Source of the DNA: Clostridiaceae bacterium
GTDB lineage: Bacteria; Bacillota; Clostridia; Oscillospirales; Acutalibacteraceae
Length of the DNA: 30,266 nt
Direction of reading: 5' to 3'
Assembly (NCBI GenBank): GCA_904501685.1
Contig: CAJGBX010000003.1
Coordinates: 1 to 30,266, forward strand
Below, piece after piece: positions 1 through 7,643 of this stretch. Below the pieces are notes generated by a model, which worked only from the letters and a program-made list of their open reading frames with translations, made no database searches and was not told the origin of the DNA. Position numbers and translations under genes: made by a program. Each line of letters opens with the position of its first letter. Positions within the stretch are counted from its first letter, which is position 1.

Positions 1-102
1 AATCGGTTCCTTATTTTCTTCAGGTTTAGTTGTTTTTGGCGGCACAGAAGTCATTCCTTTGGCTTCGGTTGTCTCTAAAGATGACTTTTCAGTATCGTTC
101 AT
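1..102 (-). CDS. Unidentified protein, N-terminal fragment
   Basis: A minus-strand reading frame starts with ATG at 102-100 and runs off the left edge of the window, giving 34 codons. A GTGAGGT ribosome binding site lies just upstream on the minus strand (about 108-114). The visible N-terminus (MNDTEKSSLETTEAKG...) is hydrophilic and rich in Thr, Glu, Lys and Pro. It has no signal peptide or recognisable domain, so it looks like a disordered cytoplasmic tail. It is divergent from glgP, and the 258-bp gap between them should hold promoters for both. I do not recognise the gene. The start and ribosome binding site make a real gene likely, but the function cannot be told from this fragment. Confidence 0.55.
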   Translation of the reverse strand, partial: MNDTEKSSLETTEAKGMTSVPPKTTKPEENKEPI

Positions 103-247
103 ATTTTTACCTCACAAAAGTTTGTTACAGTGCAAAAAATGGTGTTTTTAGTGCATTTTGCTAATATTTAGGTTTATAAAGTGACGATTGAGGACAATTT
201 TTATAAAAAATATATAAAAAATTGCGATGTTTTTTACATAACGAGTA

Positions 248-276
248 TTGAAATTTCTGTATAGTTGTATTATTAT
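248..276 (+). promoter_or_regulatory. Predicted sigma-A promoter of glgP
   Basis: TTGAAA at 248-253 and TATTAT at 271-276 are separated by 17 bp, close to the vegetative consensus. The site lies about 90 bp upstream of the glgP start. A 9-bp inverted repeat overlaps the -10 element. Confidence 0.6.
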
Positions 277-294
277 ATTGTTATGATAATACAA
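265..294. repeat. Inverted repeat over the glgP promoter, possible operator
   Basis: TTGTATTAT (265-273) and ATAATACAA (286-294) are exact 9-bp inverted repeats separated by 12 bp. The left arm covers the first half of the proposed -10 box, so a dimeric regulator bound here could block glgP transcription. The sequence is very AT-rich, so chance is a real alternative. Confidence 0.35.
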
Positions 295-351
295 TAATAA
301 GGTATTATCTGAAAATAATCAATGAATATTTAGTAAATTTTTTTATAAACC

Positions 352-357
352 GGAGGG
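352..357 (+). promoter_or_regulatory. Ribosome binding site of glgP
   Basis: GGAGGG lies 6 nt before ATG 364 but only 3 nt before the in-frame TTG at 361. This spacing favours ATG 364 as the start. Confidence 0.75.
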
Positions 358-363
358 AATTTG

Positions 364-2772
364 ATGTATACAATCAAAGAAATTTACGACCTTATAGGTC
401 AGAAGCTAACCCACAATTTCGGCGTTGCGCCAAGTCAGGCCTCGGACGAGCTTTTTTATAAGGCTTCGGTTTTGGCTTTGCTCGACCTTATGACTGAGCG
501 GCGTGCTGCTTTCCGCGAGGATACCTCGGCGCAGGAAAGCAAGATGGTTTACTACCTTTCGATGGAATTTTTGATGGGACGTTCTTTAAAGAACAACCTT
601 TTCAATATGAAGCTGGACGAAACCTTTAAAAAGGCATTGGCTAAATACGGTGTAAAGCTTGACAATCTTTATGAGCTTGAGCCGGATGCAGGCTTGGGTA
701 ACGGTGGCTTGGGCCGTCTGGCTGCCTGCTTCTTGGACGGTCTTACCACAAGCGGCTATCCTGCAATGGGATACTGTATTAAATATGAGTTCGGTATTTT
801 CCGTCAGAAGTTTGCCGATGGCTGGCAGACCGAGATGCCTGATTTCTGGCTTCCCGGCGGAAGCTGCTGGCTTGTCAAGCGTGACGGCTCGGCCGTTGAT
901 GTAAACTTCGGCGGTAACGTAAAGGAAATTTGGTGCGACGGTCACCACAGTGTTGAATTAGAAAACTGTGATACAGTCCGTGCTGTGCCGTATGACCTTA
1001 TGGTTGCCGGTGCCGACGGCAGAAGTGTTAACGTATTAAGACTCTGGAGCTCTGAGACTCGCTCTATCAATATGGCGGCATTCAATCAGGGCGATTATGT
1101 AAGAGCCTTGGAGCATCAGGCTATGGCCGAGGTTATCAGTAAGGTTTTGTATCCCGAGGATAATCATCCCGAGGGCAAATCTCTGCGTTTAAGACAGCAA
1201 TATTTCTTGGTTTCGGCCTCTATTCAGGATATTTTACAGCGTCATTTACGTAAATACGGCACCTTGGATAATCTGCCCGAAAAGGCCGCTATTCATATTA
1301 ACGACACTCATCCGGCTCTTGTTGTGCCTGAATTGATGCGTTACCTTTTGGACGAATGCGGATATTCCTGGGATAAGGCTTGGGATATTGTTGTCCGTAC
1401 AACTGCCTACACCAACCACACCATTATGCGTGAGGCTCTGGAGTGCTGGCAGATTGACCTCTTCCGCGGTCTGTTACCCCGTATATTCCAGATTGTTACT
1501 GAAATTGACAATCGTTTCAGAGCATCTATGTGGGAAAAGACTTACGATGCAGACTATGTTGCACGCACCGCCATTATCGAGGGCGGAGTTGTTAAAATGG
1601 CTAATCTTTGTGTTGCCTCCTGCCATAGTGTAAACGGCGTTTCAAGACTTCACAGTGACATTCTGAAGGATAATCTTTTCAATGATTACTACCGCGTAAC
1701 CCCTGAAAAGTTTACCAACGTTACAAACGGTATTGCCTTCAGACGTTGGATTTGTCAGTCTAACCCTGAATTAACCAAGCTCATTACCGAGTGTATCGGT
1801 GACAAGTTCATTTTGGATAATGCTCAGCTGAAAGAGTTTGAAAAATTCCAGGATGACAAGGCTGTACTTGAAAAATTAGCTGAGATTAAGCATAGCAATA
1901 AGGAACGCTTTGCAAAATATGTTAAGAATGAATACGGTATTATCCTTGATACCAATTCTATCTTCGATATGCAGGTAAAGCGTTTGCACGAGTATAAGCG
2001 TCAGCACCTTAATGCACTTCACATTATTTCTGATTATTTATTTATTAAGGAAAATCCCAATGCAGAGTTTACACCCAAGACCTATATCTTCGGTGCAAAG
2101 GCGGCCCCGGGCTACCATTTGGCAAAAGAGATTATTCAGATGATTATCAATCTTTCCAAGGTTATTGAGGCTGACCCTCAGGTCAAGGATAAGATTAAGG
2201 TTGTTTTTGTTGAGGATTACCGTGTAACCTTAGCAGAGCTTATGATTCCGTCGGCTGAAATAAGTGAGCAGATTTCGCTGGCTTCAACCGAGGCAAGCGG
2301 TACCGGAAATATGAAGTTTATGCTTAACGGTGCCATTACCCTAGGCACTGAGGACGGCGCCAATGTTGAAATTCACGAGGCTGTTGGCGACGATAATATA
2401 ATTATCTTCGGTATGCATACTCCTGAGGTTTTGGCTTTGAGAAATCAGTATCATCCCGGTCGTTATTACGATAATAACCAGAAGCTTCGCCGTGCAGTTG
2501 ACTTTATCGTCAACGGCATAGGCGGCGCACAGTTCCCGGCACTTTCGAGAGCTTTAAAGAACAGTGACTACTATATGGCGTTTGCCGATTTTGAGGATTA
2601 CTGTACCGCACAAAACAAGGCAAGTGAGCTTTATAAGAATACTGAAAAGTGGAACAAAATGTCGCTTATTAACATTGCCAATGCCGGAATTTTCTCGGCA
2701 GACCGTTCGATTTATGATTATGCAACCAAGATTTGGAATGCAAAGCCGCTCGAAAAACCGGTCAAGAAATAA
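364..2772 (+). CDS. glgP: Glycogen/starch/maltodextrin phosphorylase
   Basis: This glycosyltransferase family 35 enzyme uses phosphate to release glucose-1-phosphate from the non-reducing ends of alpha-1,4-glucans, mobilising stored glycogen or taken-up maltodextrins in the cytosol. The product is 802 residues, a normal length for the family. Visible family signatures are the N-terminal YYLSMEFLMGRSL block, the glycine-rich EPDAGLGNGGLGRLAACFLD block, and the pyridoxal-phosphate site EASGTGNMKFMLNGA. In that last motif Lys651 should form the Schiff base with the cofactor, followed by TEDGANVEI. A TTG lies one codon upstream, but spacing to GGAGGG favours the ATG. The gene is monocistronic by context: it has its own promoter, and the next gene has another. 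Whether the in vivo substrate is glycogen or maltodextrin cannot be read from sequence. Confidence 0.97.
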   Translation: MYTIKEIYDLIGQKLTHNFGVAPSQASDELFYKASVLALLDLMTERRAAFREDTSAQESKMVYYLSMEFLMGRSLKNNLFNMKLDETFKKALAKYGVKLDNLYELEPDAGLGNGGLGRLAACFLDGLTTSGYPAMGYCIKYEFGIFRQKFADGWQTEMPDFWLPGGSCWLVKRDGSAVDVNFGGNVKEIWCDGHHSVELENCDTVRAVPYDLMVAGADGRSVNVLRLWSSETRSINMAAFNQGDYVRALEHQAMAEVISKVLYPEDNHPEGKSLRLRQQYFLVSASIQDILQRHLRKYGTLDNLPEKAAIHINDTHPALVVPELMRYLLDECGYSWDKAWDIVVRTTAYTNHTIMREALECWQIDLFRGLLPRIFQIVTEIDNRFRASMWEKTYDADYVARTAIIEGGVVKMANLCVASCHSVNGVSRLHSDILKDNLFNDYYRVTPEKFTNVTNGIAFRRWICQSNPELTKLITECIGDKFILDNAQLKEFEKFQDDKAVLEKLAEIKHSNKERFAKYVKNEYGIILDTNSIFDMQVKRLHEYKRQHLNALHIISDYLFIKENPNAEFTPKTYIFGAKAAPGYHLAKEIIQMIINLSKVIEADPQVKDKIKVVFVEDYRVTLAELMIPSAEISEQISLASTEASGTGNMKFMLNGAITLGTEDGANVEIHEAVGDDNIIIFGMHTPEVLALRNQYHPGRYYDNNQKLRRAVDFIVNGIGGAQFPALSRALKNSDYYMAFADFEDYCTAQNKASELYKNTEKWNKMSLINIANAGIFSADRSIYDYATKIWNAKPLEKPVKK

Positions 2773-2777
2773 CAAAA

Positions 2778-2803
2778 TTATAAAATGTACTTGCATTTTA
2801 TAA
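2778..2803. repeat. Inverted repeat between glgP and the ferredoxin gene
   Basis: TTATAAAATG (2778-2787) and CATTTTATAA (2794-2803) form a perfect 10-bp inverted repeat with a 6-nt spacer, starting 5 bp after the glgP stop. The right arm overlaps the proposed -35 box of the ferredoxin promoter. It may be an operator or a weak AT-rich hairpin ending glgP. It lacks a following U-tract, so it is not a classical terminator. Confidence 0.4.
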
Positions 2804-2818
2804 AAACTGTGTTAGAAT
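2791..2818 (+). promoter_or_regulatory. Predicted sigma-A promoter of the ferredoxin gene
   Basis: TTGCAT (2791-2796) and TAGAAT (2813-2818) are separated by 16 bp, about 50 bp upstream of the ferredoxin ATG. Confidence 0.55.
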
Positions 2819-2866
2819 ATAGTTGCAGTTAAGCAATTTCATTTTTCAAACGGAGGTGTATTTCCA

Positions 2867-3037
2867 ATGGCATATAAGATTTCTGACGCTTGCATCAGCT
2901 GTGGTGCTTGTGCTGCACAGTGCCCTGTTGAGGCTATCGCAGAGGGTGACGGACAGTTCGTTATTAACGCAGATACCTGCATTGATTGCGGTGCTTGTGC
3001 TGACCAGTGCCCTGTTGAGGCTATTGCTGCCGAATAA
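2867..3037 (+). CDS. Clostridial-type 2[4Fe-4S] ferredoxin
   Basis: This 56-residue protein is a low-potential soluble electron carrier. It begins MAYKISDACISCGACAAQCP and repeats the pattern in its second half as CIDCGACADQCP. The cysteines fall at 9, 12, 15, 19 and 38, 41, 44, 48, giving two CxxCxxCxxxCP motifs, each followed by VEAI; this internal duplication is typical of clostridial ferredoxins. A CGGAGGTG ribosome binding site at 2851-2858 precedes the ATG by 8 nt. The gene has its own promoter and a strong terminator, so it is probably expressed at high level and independently of rnf. Its position next to rnf fits the role of reduced ferredoxin as electron donor to that complex. Pyruvate:ferredoxin oxidoreductase and hydrogenase are other likely partners. 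Confidence 0.96.
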   Translation: MAYKISDACISCGACAAQCPVEAIAEGDGQFVINADTCIDCGACADQCPVEAIAAE

Positions 3038-3060
3038 TTTAAGTCAAATCTTAAATTTAC

Positions 3061-3095
3061 ATACCCGAGGGGTTCGCCCCTCGGGTATATTTTTA
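3061..3095 (+). terminator. Rho-independent terminator after the ferredoxin gene
   Basis: A perfect 12-bp GC-rich stem (3061-3072 with 3077-3088) closes a TTCG tetraloop and is followed by ATTTTTAT. It begins 23 bp after the ferredoxin stop and separates it from the rnf operon. Confidence 0.95.
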
Positions 3096-3107
3096 TCCCT
3101 GAATTAA

Positions 3108-3125
3108 TTGTTAAAAAATTAACGA
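3108..3125. promoter_or_regulatory. Predicted Rex operator upstream of rnf
   Basis: TTGTTAAAAAATTAACGA matches the known Rex consensus TTGTTAANNNNTTAACAA at 13 of 14 defined positions; the single difference is G for A near the right end. Rex is the NADH/NAD+-sensing repressor of Gram-positive bacteria and often controls fermentation and NADH-reoxidation genes. The site lies 50 bp upstream of the best -35 box I can find for rnf, farther than a simple blocking site. Either another promoter lies closer or the site works in a different way. Confidence 0.6.
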
Positions 3126-3175
3126 AAATTCACATGAATTAAAGTATAAAAATGTATAAAAATACTAAATTAATA

Positions 3176-3204
3176 TTGTTTTTTCAAGGAATGTGTGGTA
3201 AAAT
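3176..3204 (+). promoter_or_regulatory. Predicted promoter of the rnf operon
   Basis: TTGTTT (3176-3181), a 17-bp spacer, and TAAAAT (3199-3204) preceded by TGG, giving an extended -10. The site is about 70 bp upstream of the rnfC start. Confidence 0.6.
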
Positions 3205-3272
3205 ATCAATGTTATGCAAGCTCGGTTGGAGTTTTGTCGCCCGAGCATTTGATTTTTTAGGAGGAAAGCAAA

Positions 3273-4685
3273 ATGGCAATTCCCGAAGGAATACTTCGCC
3301 CTGTGAAAAATATTTTCGGCGGAGTGAGGTTGCCCCATAATAAGGGTACAGCTGAAAAGGAAACGGTTATTATGCCGGCGCCGGAAACGGTTGTTATTGC
3401 TATGCAGCAACATATAGGTGCACCGTGTACGTCCTGCGTTAAAAAGGGTGATACGGTTTATGTGGGTACAAAAATCGGTGACAGTGATAAGTTTATAAGC
3501 GCACCCATTCACTCTAGTGTTTCGGGTACGGTTGACAGTATCGGTACTATGCTTTTGCCGTCGGGTGCCACTTGTCAGACTGTTGTTATTAACTCTGACG
3601 GTCTTATGACTCCTGACCCTGATTTAAAGCCACATACTGTTGAAACTAAGGAGCAGCTTGTTGCCGCAGCAAGGGACTCCGGTCTGGTCGGTCTTGGCGG
3701 CGCAGGTTTTCCTGCGCATGTAAAGCTTAATGTCGGCCCAAATACTATGCTGGATACCCTTATTATTAACGGTGCTGAGTGTGAGCCGTATATTACTTCC
3801 GACTACCGTGAGTGTGTTGAAAGTACCGACAGTATTTTAGGCGGTATTTTTGTTATCAAGAATATCCTCGGTATTAAAAATGTCATTATTGCTGTTGAGG
3901 ATAATAAGCCTAAGGCTATATCAAAACTTCAAAAGCTGGCTGAGGATGAATTGGGCTACCAAATGGGCGTCAATTCGACCGATGATGAGAAGACAAAGGC
4001 TTTATATAAGGTTGCAACCGATGTAAAAGACACCGATAACTCGATAAGGCTGATGAGACTTAAGTCACAGTATCCTCAGGGTGCTGAAAAGGTGCTTATT
4101 TATACCACAACCGGAAGAAAGCTTCCGTTAGGCAAGCTCCCGTCGGATGTCGGTTGCCTTGTTATGAACATTACCAGTGTTTCCTATCTGTATAAGTATA
4201 TTACTACCGGTATGCCGGTTGTATCGCGTACCGTTACGGTTGCCGGTGATGCTGTAGCAAATCCGCAAAATGTTTGTGTGCCTATAGGTACACCGATAGA
4301 GGCGTTGATTGAGTTTTGCGGCGGATATAAAAAGGCTGCAAGAAAGATTCTCTACGGCGGACCGATGATGGGTACTGCTTTGGTTGACACCAAAATGCCG
4401 TTGCTAAAGCAAAATAATGCAATTTTGGTGTTTGGAAGTAAGGAGGCCGTCCGACCGATTGATAATCCGTGTATCAGGTGCGGCCGTTGCGCAAATACCT
4501 GCCCTATGGGATTACAGCCGTTGGAGATTGAGTCGGCACTCAGAATCGGTGATATTGAAAGGGTAAAGGCCCTTTATGTCGATTATTGTATCGAGTGCGG
4601 TTGCTGCTCGTATGTTTGTCCGTCAAAGCGTTATTTAACTCAGACAATGCGTTTGGCTAAGGCTGAATTGAGAAATAAAAAGTAA
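3273..4685 (+). CDS. rnfC: Rnf complex subunit C
   Basis: RnfC is the peripheral NADH/FMN-binding subunit of the ferredoxin:NAD+ oxidoreductase that couples electron transfer to ion export across the cytoplasmic membrane. The 470-residue product has an N-terminal soluble domain with a barrel-sandwich-like segment (VKKGDTVYVGTKIG near 57-69). A glycine-rich nucleotide-binding loop, GLGGAGFP, lies at 140-147. Two C-terminal [4Fe-4S] motifs follow at Cys400/403/406/410 and Cys439/442/445/449. No membrane span is visible, as expected for this subunit. ATG 3273 follows AGGAGG (3259-3264) with an 8-nt gap. It is the first gene of an operon in the standard order C-D-G-E-A-B. Confidence 0.97.
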   Translation: MAIPEGILRPVKNIFGGVRLPHNKGTAEKETVIMPAPETVVIAMQQHIGAPCTSCVKKGDTVYVGTKIGDSDKFISAPIHSSVSGTVDSIGTMLLPSGATCQTVVINSDGLMTPDPDLKPHTVETKEQLVAAARDSGLVGLGGAGFPAHVKLNVGPNTMLDTLIINGAECEPYITSDYRECVESTDSILGGIFVIKNILGIKNVIIAVEDNKPKAISKLQKLAEDELGYQMGVNSTDDEKTKALYKVATDVKDTDNSIRLMRLKSQYPQGAEKVLIYTTTGRKLPLGKLPSDVGCLVMNITSVSYLYKYITTGMPVVSRTVTVAGDAVANPQNVCVPIGTPIEALIEFCGGYKKAARKILYGGPMMGTALVDTKMPLLKQNNAILVFGSKEAVRPIDNPCIRCGRCANTCPMGLQPLEIESALRIGDIERVKALYVDYCIECGCCSYVCPSKRYLTQTMRLAKAELRNKK

Positions 4686-4697
4686 GGAGGGGTTAAA

Positions 4698-5627
4698 ATG
4701 GATAGATTAACAGTTTCAAGTTCACCTCATATAAGACATCAGGACTCCTCAAAGGGTATTATGCTGGATGTTATTATTTCGCTTTTACCCTTAACCGTTG
4801 CCGGCTGTATTATGTTCGGCTGGTATTCGGCTTTGCTGGTACTTACAACCGTCGTTGCGGCCGTTTTGACAGAGTATGTTTGCTGCAAGGTTATGAAACG
4901 TAAAAACTCGATTTATGACCTGTCGGCAGTCGTTACCGGTCTTATTCTGGCATTGAATTTACCGCCCAAGCTTCCGCTTTGGATGGCGGCAATCGGCAGT
5001 GTAATTGCTATCGGTGTCGTAAAAATGATGTTTGGCGGTATCGGTCACAACTTTGCCAACCCCGCAATTACTGCGCGTATTGCTTTGCTGGTTTCGTTCC
5101 CGAGTGCAATGACTGCTTGGGTTGCACCAAAGGGTGTTGAGGTTATTACCGGTGCTACCGATGCTACATCAATGGCAACACCCTTGACAACCGACGGTTA
5201 TTCCTATATGCAGATGTTTATGGGAAAGGTTCCCGGTTCGTTGGGCGAAACCTTTAAATTGCTTATAATTTTGGGTTTCTTGTATTTGGTTTTTCGCCGG
5301 GTTATCAGTCCGGTTGTACCGTTGGTTACCGTTGGTACGGTTGCTGTAATGTCACTGATTTTCAATCTCGACCCACTTTATATGATTCTTTCCGGCGGAC
5401 TTTTGTTCGGCGCCGTATTTATGGCAACCGATTATGTCACAAGCCCCATTAATTGGAAGGGTCACATTATTTACGGTGTGGGTATTGGATTGATTACATT
5501 CCTTATCCGTCATTTCGGATATCTGCCCGAGGGTATGTCCTACGGTATTCTTTTAATGAATCTGTTTGTACCTTATATCAATAAAATTACGGCTCCTAAG
5601 CCCTTTGGATGGGAGGCCAAAAAATGA
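4698..5627 (+). CDS. rnfD: Rnf complex subunit D
   Basis: RnfD is an integral membrane subunit related to NqrB that carries a covalently bound FMN. The 309-residue protein is strongly hydrophobic, with several membrane spans from about residue 20 to the C-terminus. The segment DATSMATPL contains Thr161 in the position where the family carries FMN on a threonine; the usual SGAT-type sequence is altered to SMAT here. The gene starts 12 bp after the rnfC stop behind AAGGAGGGG. Its stop overlaps the rnfG start (ATGA), which suggests translational coupling. NqrB is the homologue in the sodium-pumping quinone reductase, but the neighbouring rnfB and rnfC rule that out. Confidence 0.96.
   Translation: MDRLTVSSSPHIRHQDSSKGIMLDVIISLLPLTVAGCIMFGWYSALLVLTTVVAAVLTEYVCCKVMKRKNSIYDLSAVVTGLILALNLPPKLPLWMAAIGSVIAIGVVKMMFGGIGHNFANPAITARIALLVSFPSAMTAWVAPKGVEVITGATDATSMATPLTTDGYSYMQMFMGKVPGSLGETFKLLIILGFLYLVFRRVISPVVPLVTVGTVAVMSLIFNLDPLYMILSGGLLFGAVFMATDYVTSPINWKGHIIYGVGIGLITFLIRHFGYLPEGMSYGILLMNLFVPYINKITAPKPFGWEAKK
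5611..5616 (+). promoter_or_regulatory. Ribosome binding site of rnfG
   Basis: GGGAGG lies 7 nt before ATG 5624, inside the end of rnfD. It decides against the in-frame ATG at 5609, which lies upstream of the site. Confidence 0.75.
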
Positions 5628-6169
5628 AAAATATAAAGAGTATTATTGTTACTACTATTATTTTGACGGTTATTTGTGCTATTTCAGCGGCCGGCTTGGC
5701 AGGTACTAATGAATTGACTGCCAAGCGTATTGCCGAGGCTGATAAAAAGGCTGAGCAAAAGGCTATGTCGAGGATTATTGAGGCTGATAATTATACCGAG
5801 GGTAAAATTACCGTAAACGGTGTCGAAAACACCTATTATATTGCCGAAAACGATAATACCTACGGCTATATTTTTACCTTTTCGCATAACGGCTACGGCG
5901 GTCCTGTAAAGGTTATGACCGGTGTCGATATGAATGGAAAGGTCATTGCGATTGAGGTCTTAAGCGCTTCGGATGAAACTCCGGGCTTAGGTCAGAATAT
6001 CACAAAAAAATCCTATTGGGAACAGTTCAAGGGTCTTAGCGGTGAGGCTACCATCGGCGGAAATGTTGAGGCTGTTACCGGTGCAACCTTCTCGTCTAAG
6101 GCGGTTGCTGAATGTGTTAATGATGCACTTGATATGTATAAAGCAATAACTGAGGAGGGTGAAAAATAA
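5624..6169 (+). CDS. rnfG: Rnf complex subunit G, FMN-binding
   Basis: RnfG is the extracytoplasmic flavoprotein of the complex: one N-terminal membrane anchor and an FMN-binding domain with flavin joined to threonine through phosphate. The 181-residue product starts MKNIKSIIVTTIILTVI, a hydrophobic anchor over roughly residues 5-27. It ends with the flavin site AVTGATFSSKAV, in which Thr155 is the likely attachment residue. The sequence DETPGLGQNI upstream is also typical of the FMN-binding domain. ATG 5624 overlaps the rnfD stop and has GGGAGG in good position. An earlier in-frame ATG (5609) would add five residues but lacks a suitable site. Flavin attachment by ApbE is expected, but apbE is not in this window. 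Confidence 0.95.
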   Translation: MKNIKSIIVTTIILTVICAISAAGLAGTNELTAKRIAEADKKAEQKAMSRIIEADNYTEGKITVNGVENTYYIAENDNTYGYIFTFSHNGYGGPVKVMTGVDMNGKVIAIEVLSASDETPGLGQNITKKSYWEQFKGLSGEATIGGNVEAVTGATFSSKAVAECVNDALDMYKAITEEGEK

Positions 6170-7044
6170 TGGCTGAAAACAGTAAAATGACCACCCTTAC
6201 TAAAGGTGTTATTAAAGAAAATCCGGTTTTACGTTTGGTCTTGGGCACCTGTCCTACCTTGGCAATCACTACCGCCGCAATTAACGGTATCGGTATGGGT
6301 GTTGCCGCAACGTTGGTGCTAATAGGCAGTAATGCCGTTATTTCTCTTCTTCGTAATGTTATTCCCGATAAGGTCAGAATTCCGGCGTTTATCACCATAA
6401 TTGCCGCCTTTGTTTCGATAATTCAAATGCTTGTTAAGGCGTTTTTGCCGAGCATCGATGCGGCGTTAGGTATTTTCCTGCCGTTGATTGTTGTTAACTG
6501 TATTATTTTGGCACGTGCAGAAATGTTTGCATCTAAAAACCCTGTTTTGCCGAGTATTTTGGATGCTATCGGTATGGGTATCGGCTTTACCGCCGCTATT
6601 ACCTTAATGGGCATGATTCGTGAGCTTTTGGGTGCCGGAACGATTTTTGGACTTCAGGTGACCCAGGGCGCTATTGAACCTATGCTTATCTTTATTCTTC
6701 CTCCGGGTGGATTTTTCGTGTTTGGCGTGCTCGTAGCTCTTTCCAATAAGCTTGCAGTTAAAATGGGCAAAAAGCCGATTAAGAATTTAGGCTGCGGCGG
6801 TTGTAACGGTTGTTCGGGTTGTGACACTTGTGAGTCGGCTGATAATCAGGAAACTGTCGGTCAGTCGGCGCCGGTTGACGAGGGCATTGTAACTAATGCT
6901 GATATTGCTAAATCGGTCGGCGAAGAATTACCCGAAAGTGAAGCCACCGTCGGTGTTATAGGTGACGGTGTGACCGATGAAAATGTCCGTACCGAGGCCG
7001 AAAATGTGGATGTTAAAAAGGAAAACGGAGGTGAGCCGCAATGA
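6169..7044 (+). CDS. rnfE: Rnf complex subunit E with cysteine-rich C-terminal tail
   Basis: RnfE is one of two paralogous six-span subunits (with RnfA) in the membrane core, where they bind an iron-sulphur centre between them. Residues about 1-205 match the family, including the opening LTKGVIKENPVLRLVLGTCPTLA and the conserved span GMGIGFTAAI. The protein is 291 residues, longer than the roughly 200-230 I expect of the family. After the last span, at KMGKKPIKN, cysteines occur at 209, 212, 215, 218 and 221, each separated by two residues. About 70 acidic, probably disordered residues follow. The start overlaps the rnfG stop by one base and the stop overlaps rnfA. The tail could bind a metal or cluster; its role is unknown. 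Confidence 0.95.
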   Translation: MAENSKMTTLTKGVIKENPVLRLVLGTCPTLAITTAAINGIGMGVAATLVLIGSNAVISLLRNVIPDKVRIPAFITIIAAFVSIIQMLVKAFLPSIDAALGIFLPLIVVNCIILARAEMFASKNPVLPSILDAIGMGIGFTAAITLMGMIRELLGAGTIFGLQVTQGAIEPMLIFILPPGGFFVFGVLVALSNKLAVKMGKKPIKNLGCGGCNGCSGCDTCESADNQETVGQSAPVDEGIVTNADIAKSVGEELPESEATVGVIGDGVTDENVRTEAENVDVKKENGGEPQ

Positions 7045-7631
7045 ATGTAGCTAACATTATTACCATTGTGCTTGCCGGACTTTTGACCGAGAATATGGTC
7101 TTGGCAAAGTTTTTGGGAATTTGTCCTTTCTTGGGCGTTTCCAAGAAAACAAATACCGCTGTCAGTATGGGTATTGCCGTAACCTTGGTTATGCTGCTTG
7201 CCACTGCAGTTACCTATCCCATTCATCGCTATTTGTTGTTGCCTTATGGCTTGGGTTATTTGCAGACAATCGTATTTATTCTTATTATAGCCGCTTTGGT
7301 ACAGCTGGTTGAGATTGTTTTAAAGAAATATATTCCGCCGCTTTATAAGGCATTAGGTGTATATTTACCGCTTATAACCACAAACTGTGCTGTTTTGGGT
7401 ATTACAATGCTTAATTTCACAAATGTAAGAATCACCAATTATGTTGAGGCATTGTTTAACTCGTTAGGTGCGGGCTTGGGCTTCTTGCTGGCAATGTTCA
7501 TCTTTGCCGGTGTCAGAGGAAGGCTTGAAAGCTCGGATATTCCCGAGTCGTTAAAGGGACTTCCGATAACTTTGGTAGCGGCAGCTATTGTTTCACTGTC
7601 ATTCTTAGGCTTTGCCGGTATCGTTAAGTAA
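7041..7631 (+). CDS. rnfA: Rnf complex subunit A
   Basis: RnfA is the partner of RnfE in the membrane core and belongs to the NqrE/RnfA family. The 196-residue product is almost wholly hydrophobic, with about six spans. It carries the conserved openings TENMVLAKFLGICPFLGVS and, mid-protein, LPLITTNCAVLG; the cysteines in these two segments are the expected ligands of the intramembrane iron-sulphur centre. Length and composition are normal for the family. The start overlaps the rnfE stop (ATGA), with GGAGG upstream at 7027-7031, so the two membrane subunits are probably made in equal amounts by coupled translation. Confidence 0.96.
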   Translation: MNVANIITIVLAGLLTENMVLAKFLGICPFLGVSKKTNTAVSMGIAVTLVMLLATAVTYPIHRYLLLPYGLGYLQTIVFILIIAALVQLVEIVLKKYIPPLYKALGVYLPLITTNCAVLGITMLNFTNVRITNYVEALFNSLGAGLGFLLAMFIFAGVRGRLESSDIPESLKGLPITLVAAAIVSLSFLGFAGIVK

Positions 7632-7643
7632 GGAGGCGACAAA

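Noticed and set aside
361..363. TTG as the glgP start
   Set aside because: It is only 3 nt from GGAGGG; ATG 364 directly after it has normal spacing.
2823..3107. 94-codon open frame overlapping the ferredoxin gene in another frame
   Set aside because: It runs through the ferredoxin gene and its terminator hairpin, has no ribosome binding site, and the ferredoxin frame has an obvious family match.
3152..3340. 62-codon open frame upstream of rnfC
   Set aside because: It overlaps the predicted promoter, the ribosome binding site and the start of rnfC in another frame, and encodes no recognisable protein.
6861..7226. 121-codon minus-strand frame opposite rnfE-rnfA
   Set aside because: It lies antisense to two well-identified genes and has no recognisable protein features; it is explained by the codon bias of the + strand.
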